Origin: Propylenella binzhouense
GTDB lineage: Bacteria > Pseudomonadota > Alphaproteobacteria > Rhizobiales > Afifellaceae
Assembly (NCBI RefSeq): GCF_009866965.1
Contig: NZ_SPKJ01000038.1
Location: forward strand, 1 to 35,669
Direction: 5' to 3'
Length of the DNA: 35,669 bases
Below, in pieces: positions 31,607 through 35,669 of the stretch (positions are counted from its first letter, which is position 1; every line of letters starts with the position of its first letter). The position numbers and the translations under genes are program-made. Below the pieces are notes generated by a model. The model had not been told where the DNA came from and made no database searches. It saw only the letters and a list, made by a program, of their open reading frames with translations.

Positions 31607-32521
31607 ATGGAACTCCGCCATCTCCGCTATTTCGTGTCCGTCGCCGAGGAGGGAACGCTGACCCGCGCGGCGAAGCGGCTCGGGATCCAGCAGCCGCCGC
31701 TCGGACAGCAGATCCGGGCGCTGGAGGAGGAGCTCAAGGTCGACCTCTTCGACCGCACGCCGAAGCGCATCGTGCTGAACGCCGCCGGCGAGGTCTTCCT
31801 GCAGGACGTGCGCCGCGTGCTGACAGCCGTCGAGGAGATGGTCCAGCACGTGCGCCGCTTCGAGCGCGGCGAACAGGGCAAGGTCACCATCGGGTTCACC
31901 AGTTCGGCCTCCCTCAATCCGGTCGCTCCCCGCGTGATCCGCACCTTCCTGACGGAATTTCCCTATGCCGAGCTCGATGTGGAGGAGCGCGAGACGTACG
32001 AATTGCTGCAGGGCGTCCTCGAACGGCGGACCGACGTCGCCTTCATCCGGGTCAATCCCCGCACCTATGACGACCTGGAGGCGCATGTGCTCGACGAGGA
32101 GCCCTTCGTCGCCGCCATCCCGGCCGGCCATGCGCTCGCCGCGGCCGGGGACGATCTGCCGCTCGCGGCGCTGAACGGCGCGCCCTTCATCCTCTATCCG
32201 CGGCGGGTCGACGGGCCCGGATATTTCGACGAGATCATGGCCGCGATGGACCGCGCCGGCATCGGCGTCGACATTGTCGGCGAGGTGTCGCGCAGCGTTT
32301 CGGCGCTCAGCCTCGTGGCGGCCGGACAGGGATTCACGATCGTGCCGGCCTCGCTGCGCATCATGCACCGGGAATCGGTCGTCTATCGCGAGATCCGCGG
32401 GCAGGACCTGCACCGGCTGCCGCTCTACGTGGTGCACCGGCGCGACGTCGACCTCAGGCTGGCGCGCAATTTCCTGGCGACGGCGACCCGGTTCGCGAGG
32501 CGGACGCCCGCCGGCGCCTGA
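31607..32521 (+). CDS. LysR-family transcriptional regulator of the BenM/CatM-like group
   Basis: The 304-residue protein starts MELRHLRYFVSVAEEGTLTR. The helix-turn-helix (about 18-60, AAKRLGIQQPPLGQQIRALE) has the QPPLSQQIR-like recognition helix common in aromatic-degradation LysR proteins such as BenM. The effector domain follows from about residue 90 (GKVTIGFTSSASLNPVAPRV). The gene diverges from the P450 operon and ends 41 bases before the convergent aldehyde dehydrogenase stop. Control of the P450 operon by an aromatic acid is plausible but inferred. Confidence 0.92.
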   Translation: MELRHLRYFVSVAEEGTLTRAAKRLGIQQPPLGQQIRALEEELKVDLFDRTPKRIVLNAAGEVFLQDVRRVLTAVEEMVQHVRRFERGEQGKVTIGFTSSASLNPVAPRVIRTFLTEFPYAELDVEERETYELLQGVLERRTDVAFIRVNPRTYDDLEAHVLDEEPFVAAIPAGHALAAAGDDLPLAALNGAPFILYPRRVDGPGYFDEIMAAMDRAGIGVDIVGEVSRSVSALSLVAAGQGFTIVPASLRIMHRESVVYREIRGQDLHRLPLYVVHRRDVDLRLARNFLATATRFARRTPAGA

Positions 32522-32562
32522 GCAACGACGCCGCGCCGGCATGCACGACGCGGTCAGCCCGG

Positions 32563-34053
32563 TCAGCCCAGCATGAAGGGATCGCGGGTCTCGCCCGAGA
32601 GCTCCACGTAGACCGACTTCGTCTCGGTGAATTCGCGCACCGAGTCCATGCCGTTCTCGCGGCCGAGGCCGCTCTCCCCGAACCCGCCGAAGGGCGCGGC
32701 GAAGGAGACGACGCGATAGGCGTTGATCCACACCGTGCCGGCCCGCAGCCGGTGCGCGACGCGGTGGGCGCGATGGACGTTCTGCGTCCACACCGCCGCG
32801 GCAAGCCCGAAGCGCGTGTCGTTGGCGATCCGGATCGCCTCCTCCTCGTCGCGGAACGTGATGACGCTCAGGATCGGGCCGAAGACCTCCTCGCGCGCGA
32901 TGCGCATGTCGTTGGTCACGCCGGTGAGGACGGTGGGCTGGACGAAATAGCCGGCAAGCGCGGGATCGCCCCGGCCGCCGCAGCGGATGACGGCGCCGTC
33001 GGACCTCGCCACCTCGATATAGTCCATCACCTTCCTGTATTGCGGCTCGTTGGCGACGGGCCCCATCTCGGTCTCCGGCTCAAGCGGGTCGCCCATGCGG
33101 ATCCGGCCGGCGCGCTCGGCGATCTGATCGACCAGCGCGTCGTGCACGCTTTCCTGCACCAGGAGCCGCGAGCCGGCCATGCAGGTCTGCCCGGTCGCGC
33201 CGAAGATGCCGGCGATCGCGCCGTTCGCTGCGACCCGCAGGTCGGCATCCTCGAACACGATGTTGGGCGACTTGCCGCCGAGCTCCAGCGAGGCCCGCGT
33301 CAGGTTCTCCGCCGCGGAGGCCGCGATGCGCTTGCCGGTGCCGGTGGCGCCGGTGAACGCCACCTTGTCGATGCCCGGATGCCGCACCAGCGCGGCGCCG
33401 AGCGCGCCCTGCCCCGTCACCACGTTGAAGACGCCGGCGGGGAAGCCCGCCTCCTCGAACCGCCTGGCCAGCTCGAGCGTCGAGACCGGCGTGTGCTCCG
33501 ACGGCTTCACCACGAAGGTGCAGCCGGCGGCGAGCCCCGGCCCGAGCTTCATGGCGAGGAGCAGGCCCGGCGAGTTCCAGGGCGTGATGGCGCCGACCAC
33601 GCCGAGCGGCTCGTGCCGCGTGTAGATGAAGAAGTTCCGCCGGTCGGACGGCACGACGTCGCCGTGAAGCTTATCGGCGGCGCCGGCGAAGTAGTAGAAG
33701 AACTCCGCGATGTAGCGCCACTGGCCGAGCATCTCCCGGTAGAGCTTGCCGTTGTCCCGGCACTCCATGAGCGCGAGGTCCTCGGCGTCGCGGGCGACGA
33801 GATCGCCGAGCCTGCGCATCAGCCGCCCGCGCTCGGTGGCAGTCATCCGGCCCCAGGGCCCGCTGTCGAAGGCGCGGCGGGCGGCCGCCACGGCGGCATG
33901 GATGTCGGATTCGCTGCCGTCGGGAACGATCGCCCACGCCTTGCCGGTGAAGGGGTTGAGCGATTCCATCTCGCGGTCGCAGGGCACCTCGGCGCCGTTG
34001 ATGTAGTTCCCGTAGCGCCCGATCGAAGCGGTTCCGGCCGTCACCTGATCCAT
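32563..34053 (-). CDS. NAD(P)-dependent aldehyde dehydrogenase
   Basis: The 496-residue enzyme has all catalytic features of the family: Asn160 in TPWNSPGLL, the FTGATGTGKRI coenzyme loop (233-243), Glu257 in LELGGKSPN and nucleophile Cys291 in GATGQTCMAGSRLLV. EEVFGPILSV appears near residue 385. Length is typical. AGGAGGAA about ten bases before the ATG at 34053 fixes the start. It is monocistronic on the minus strand, convergent with the LysR gene and divergent from the thiamine-diphosphate enzyme across a gap with two inverted repeats. A role in oxidising an aldehyde from the P450/GMC steps, or one made by the neighbouring decarboxylase-like enzyme, is inference. Confidence 0.93.
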   Translation of the reverse strand: MDQVTAGTASIGRYGNYINGAEVPCDREMESLNPFTGKAWAIVPDGSESDIHAAVAAARRAFDSGPWGRMTATERGRLMRRLGDLVARDAEDLALMECRDNGKLYREMLGQWRYIAEFFYYFAGAADKLHGDVVPSDRRNFFIYTRHEPLGVVGAITPWNSPGLLLAMKLGPGLAAGCTFVVKPSEHTPVSTLELARRFEEAGFPAGVFNVVTGQGALGAALVRHPGIDKVAFTGATGTGKRIAASAAENLTRASLELGGKSPNIVFEDADLRVAANGAIAGIFGATGQTCMAGSRLLVQESVHDALVDQIAERAGRIRMGDPLEPETEMGPVANEPQYRKVMDYIEVARSDGAVIRCGGRGDPALAGYFVQPTVLTGVTNDMRIAREEVFGPILSVITFRDEEEAIRIANDTRFGLAAAVWTQNVHRAHRVAHRLRAGTVWINAYRVVSFAAPFGGFGESGLGRENGMDSVREFTETKSVYVELSGETRDPFMLG

Positions 34054-34181
34054 CGCAGAGTTCCTCCTGATCCCGGCCCGGCCGGCGCCGGCGCGCAAGC
34101 CGACGCCGCGACCTTCCTTGTGCTGATCAGGGCCGACTAGGATCTCCGGCGCCGCGCGACAACTGACGCTTATTCGGGCCG

Positions 34182-34200
34182 CCATGAGAGAGTCTCATGG
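34182..34200. promoter_or_regulatory. Perfect 19-bp palindrome CCATGAGA-GAG-TCTCATGG
   Basis: Eight-base arms around a 3-base centre make this one of the clearest dyads in the window. It lies 129 bases upstream of the ALDH ATG and 322 bases upstream of the thiamine-diphosphate enzyme. The TCTCATGG half-site recurs at 34247-34254 in the next repeat, so one regulator may bind both. Confidence 0.6.
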
Positions 34201-34244
34201 TAGCCGGGCACGGCGGAACCCGGCGGCGGGCCGGAGGCTCAATA

Positions 34245-34302
34245 TTTCTCATGGTGCACTGAGAAAGCCTCAATTTGCCCGGCCCTCCGCGCTGGCTATA
34301 AG
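34245..34302 (+). promoter_or_regulatory. Inverted repeat with adjacent promoter candidate
   Basis: TTTCTCA (34245-34251) and TGAGAAA (34260-34266) form a 7-8-7 inverted repeat. Directly downstream TTGCCC (34275-34280) and TATAAG (34297-34302), separated by 16 bases, resemble -35 and -10 elements reading toward the thiamine-diphosphate enzyme gene. The layout suits control at the upstream edge of the promoter. Confidence 0.4.
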
Positions 34303-34521
34303 CCGGAGCAAGGGGAAGCGACGGTTCGACGGCTCACGGGAGGAAGCCGGTCTCTTCCGAAACGCAAGACGACACGCCCGAAGAATGAGACCGGAATCCA
34401 GTTCTCCGCGGAGCTGCGGTGCGGAGCCGGGCGCGGCAGCGACCTGCGGCCCCGCCGGACTCCCCCGCGCTGAGACCGCGCTCCCCATTCCTGTTCCTGC
34501 ACCCGCCCCGGCACCTGAGAC

Positions 34522-35669
34522 ATGAAGAAAAACGAAATCCCCTTCGCGCCGAATTCGCCCGTCGAACTCGCCTGGGGCAGCGATGTCGCTGCCGCCATGA
34601 TCCGGCATGTCGGCGTCGAGTACGTGGCCCTCAATCCGGGCGCCAGCTATCGCGGCTTCCACGACAGCATGGTGAACTATCTCGGCAACGAGGCGCCGAA
34701 GATGCTGCTCTGCCTGCACGAGGACCATGTCGTCTCGATCGCCCACGGCTACGCCAAGGTGACCGATCGGGCGATGGGCGCGGTGCTGCACAGCAATGTC
34801 GGCCTGATGCACGGGCTGATGGGCATCTTCAACGCCTATTGCGACCGCATGCCGATGATCGTGGTCGGCGCCACCGGCCCGGTCGCCGCCGATCTCCGCC
34901 GGCCGTGGATCGACTGGATCCATACGGCGAAGGACCAGGGCGCGCTGCTGCGCGACTACACCAAATGGGACGACGAGCCGCGTTCCGCCGGCGCGCTGGT
35001 CGAGGCGTTCCTGCGCGGCGCACAGCTCACGCATATGGAGCCGCGCGCCCCGGTCTATATCTGCCTCGACGCCGGGCTGCAGGAGGAGCGGCTCGCCAAG
35101 CCCGTGACGCTGCCCCCGGCGCGCTACCAGCCGGCGCCGCCGCCGAGCGCCGACGCGGCCACGGTGGCGCGCGTCGCCGACCTGCTGCTCGGCGCGGAGC
35201 GGCCGCTCATCCTCTTCGGGCGCGGCTCGCGCGCGCAGGAGGACTGGGACCGGCGCGTGCGGCTCGCCGAGCGGCTCGACACCCCGGTGATGACGTCGCT
35301 GCGCGAGCGCGCCGTGTTTCCGACCACGCATCCGCTCCACGCCTTCCCGCCCTCCTATTGGCTGAACGCCGACGCCAGGGCCGCGCTGGGCGAGGCCGAC
35401 GTCATCCTCAGCCTCGACTGGGTCGACCTGAACGGCACGTTCCAGCAGATCCGCCGCAAGACGGCCGAAGTCGGCGCGACCGTCGTCCACGTCTCGCTCG
35501 ACAGCCAGCTCCACCGCGGCTGGAGCATGGACTATTTCGGCCTTCCGCCGGTCGACGTGCCGGTGCTCGCCTCGGCCGACCGCTTCGTGGCGCAGCTGCT
35601 CGAGGCCGTCGACGCGCGGATCGCGGCCGGTGCCCGACCGGTCGCGCGGCCGGCGCGCGCGCCGCGGCC
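34522..35669 (+). CDS. Thiamine-diphosphate-dependent enzyme, acetolactate synthase / benzoylformate decarboxylase-like (3' end outside window)
   Basis: The first 382 residues are present and no stop occurs before the right edge. The N-terminal pyrimidine-binding domain has the catalytic glutamate (Glu67 in LCLHEDHVVSIAHGYAKV) and the SNVGLMHGLMGIFNAY block. A linker and a central domain (about 210-370, RPLILFGRGSRAQEDW) follow. The pyrophosphate-binding GDG domain would lie past the edge. Such enzymes decarboxylate 2-keto acids or join keto acids; which one applies cannot be told from the part present. The ATG at 34522 has only a weak purine run upstream (GAGAC). Its divergent position to the aldehyde dehydrogenase suggests joint regulation. 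Confidence 0.88.
   Translation, partial: MKKNEIPFAPNSPVELAWGSDVAAAMIRHVGVEYVALNPGASYRGFHDSMVNYLGNEAPKMLLCLHEDHVVSIAHGYAKVTDRAMGAVLHSNVGLMHGLMGIFNAYCDRMPMIVVGATGPVAADLRRPWIDWIHTAKDQGALLRDYTKWDDEPRSAGALVEAFLRGAQLTHMEPRAPVYICLDAGLQEERLAKPVTLPPARYQPAPPPSADAATVARVADLLLGAERPLILFGRGSRAQEDWDRRVRLAERLDTPVMTSLRERAVFPTTHPLHAFPPSYWLNADARAALGEADVILSLDWVDLNGTFQQIRRKTAEVGATVVHVSLDSQLHRGWSMDYFGLPPVDVPVLASADRFVAQLLEAVDARIAAGARPVARPARAPR

Larger units (their letters stand above)
34054..34521. other. 468-base regulatory gap between divergent ALDH and thiamine-diphosphate enzyme genes
   Basis: No gene is supported here. The open frame 34184-34525 on the plus strand is Arg/Pro/Ala-rich with no recognisable motif and runs through the repeats. 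The gap holds the ALDH ribosome-binding site, a 19-bp palindrome (34182-34200), a second inverted repeat with a promoter candidate (34245-34302), and about 220 bases of GC-rich leader before the ATG at 34522 in which I see nothing further. Confidence 0.6.

Noticed and set aside
34184-34525. 113-codon plus-strand frame whose stop overlaps the thiamine-diphosphate enzyme ATG
   Set aside because: Although the ATGA overlap looks like coupling, the frame starts inside the 19-bp palindrome, has low-complexity Arg/Pro/Ala sequence and no good ribosome-binding site.
1-35669. CRISPR arrays, tRNA or rRNA genes, insertion sequences, attachment sites
   Set aside because: No spaced direct repeats, cloverleaf-like sequence, transposase or integrase motifs were seen on either strand.

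Overview
The window is about 35.7 kb of very GC-rich, gene-dense DNA. Codon use strongly favours G/C at third positions, GTG starts are frequent, operons overlap tightly, and the gene content is ABC importers, LysR regulators and oxidoreductases. This suggests an alphaproteobacterium (Hyphomicrobiales or Rhodospirillales type); the assignment is inference from composition and gene families. I saw no rRNA, tRNA, transposase, phage gene or CRISPR array. It reads as an accessory catabolic region built of four modules, each paired with a regulator gene.

Module 1 (1-4824): a LysR regulator (minus strand, cut by the left edge) diverges from a ureohydrolase of the agmatinase/guanidino-acid hydrolase family. 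The ureohydrolase is followed by a substrate-binding protein, ATPase and permease of the nitrate/sulfonate/taurine/pyrimidine (SsuABC-ThiXYZ) class. A 17-bp palindrome lies between the divergent genes and a perfect hairpin lies between ureohydrolase and binding protein. The likely job is uptake and hydrolysis of a guanidino or amidine nitrogen compound.

Module 2 (4892-15437): a LysR gene diverges from a long operon. In order it holds an old-yellow-enzyme-type flavin/4Fe-4S oxidoreductase, a Tm-1-like (UPF0261) protein, a PEP-hydrolase-type TIM barrel, an NAD-dependent epimerase/dehydrogenase, a Tat-exported family-1 binding protein, two sugar-type permeases, two possible tiny ORFs in a stop/start chain, and a UgpC/MalK-type ATPase. 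The Tm-1-like and TIM-barrel genes correspond to the two halves of the plant Tm-1 protein. The long leader of this operon carries three successive inverted repeats. The transported compound and chemistry are unknown.

Module 3 (15507-26758): a minus-strand operon of nine genes. It encodes a BMP-family binding protein, a double-domain ATPase, two permeases, the FAD, 2Fe-2S and molybdenum subunits of a xanthine-dehydrogenase-family hydroxylase, and two tandem fumarylacetoacetate-hydrolase (FAH) fold proteins. Nearly every junction is a 4-20 base overlap. The second FAH protein has lost two metal-binding glutamates and probably the catalytic lysine. A divergent XRE-cupin regulator with a 16-bp palindrome sits upstream. 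The likely job is import and hydroxylation of a purine-like or other N-heterocycle followed by C-C bond hydrolysis.

Module 4 (26784-35669): a minus-strand operon encodes a cytochrome P450, a GMC oxidoreductase, a putidaredoxin-type ferredoxin and its FAD reductase, divergent from a LysR gene. Next come an aldehyde dehydrogenase (minus) and, divergent from it, a thiamine-diphosphate enzyme cut by the right edge. The 468-base gap between these last two holds two prominent inverted repeats. The likely job is oxidation of a small, perhaps methoxylated aromatic, compound through alcohol and aldehyde stages.
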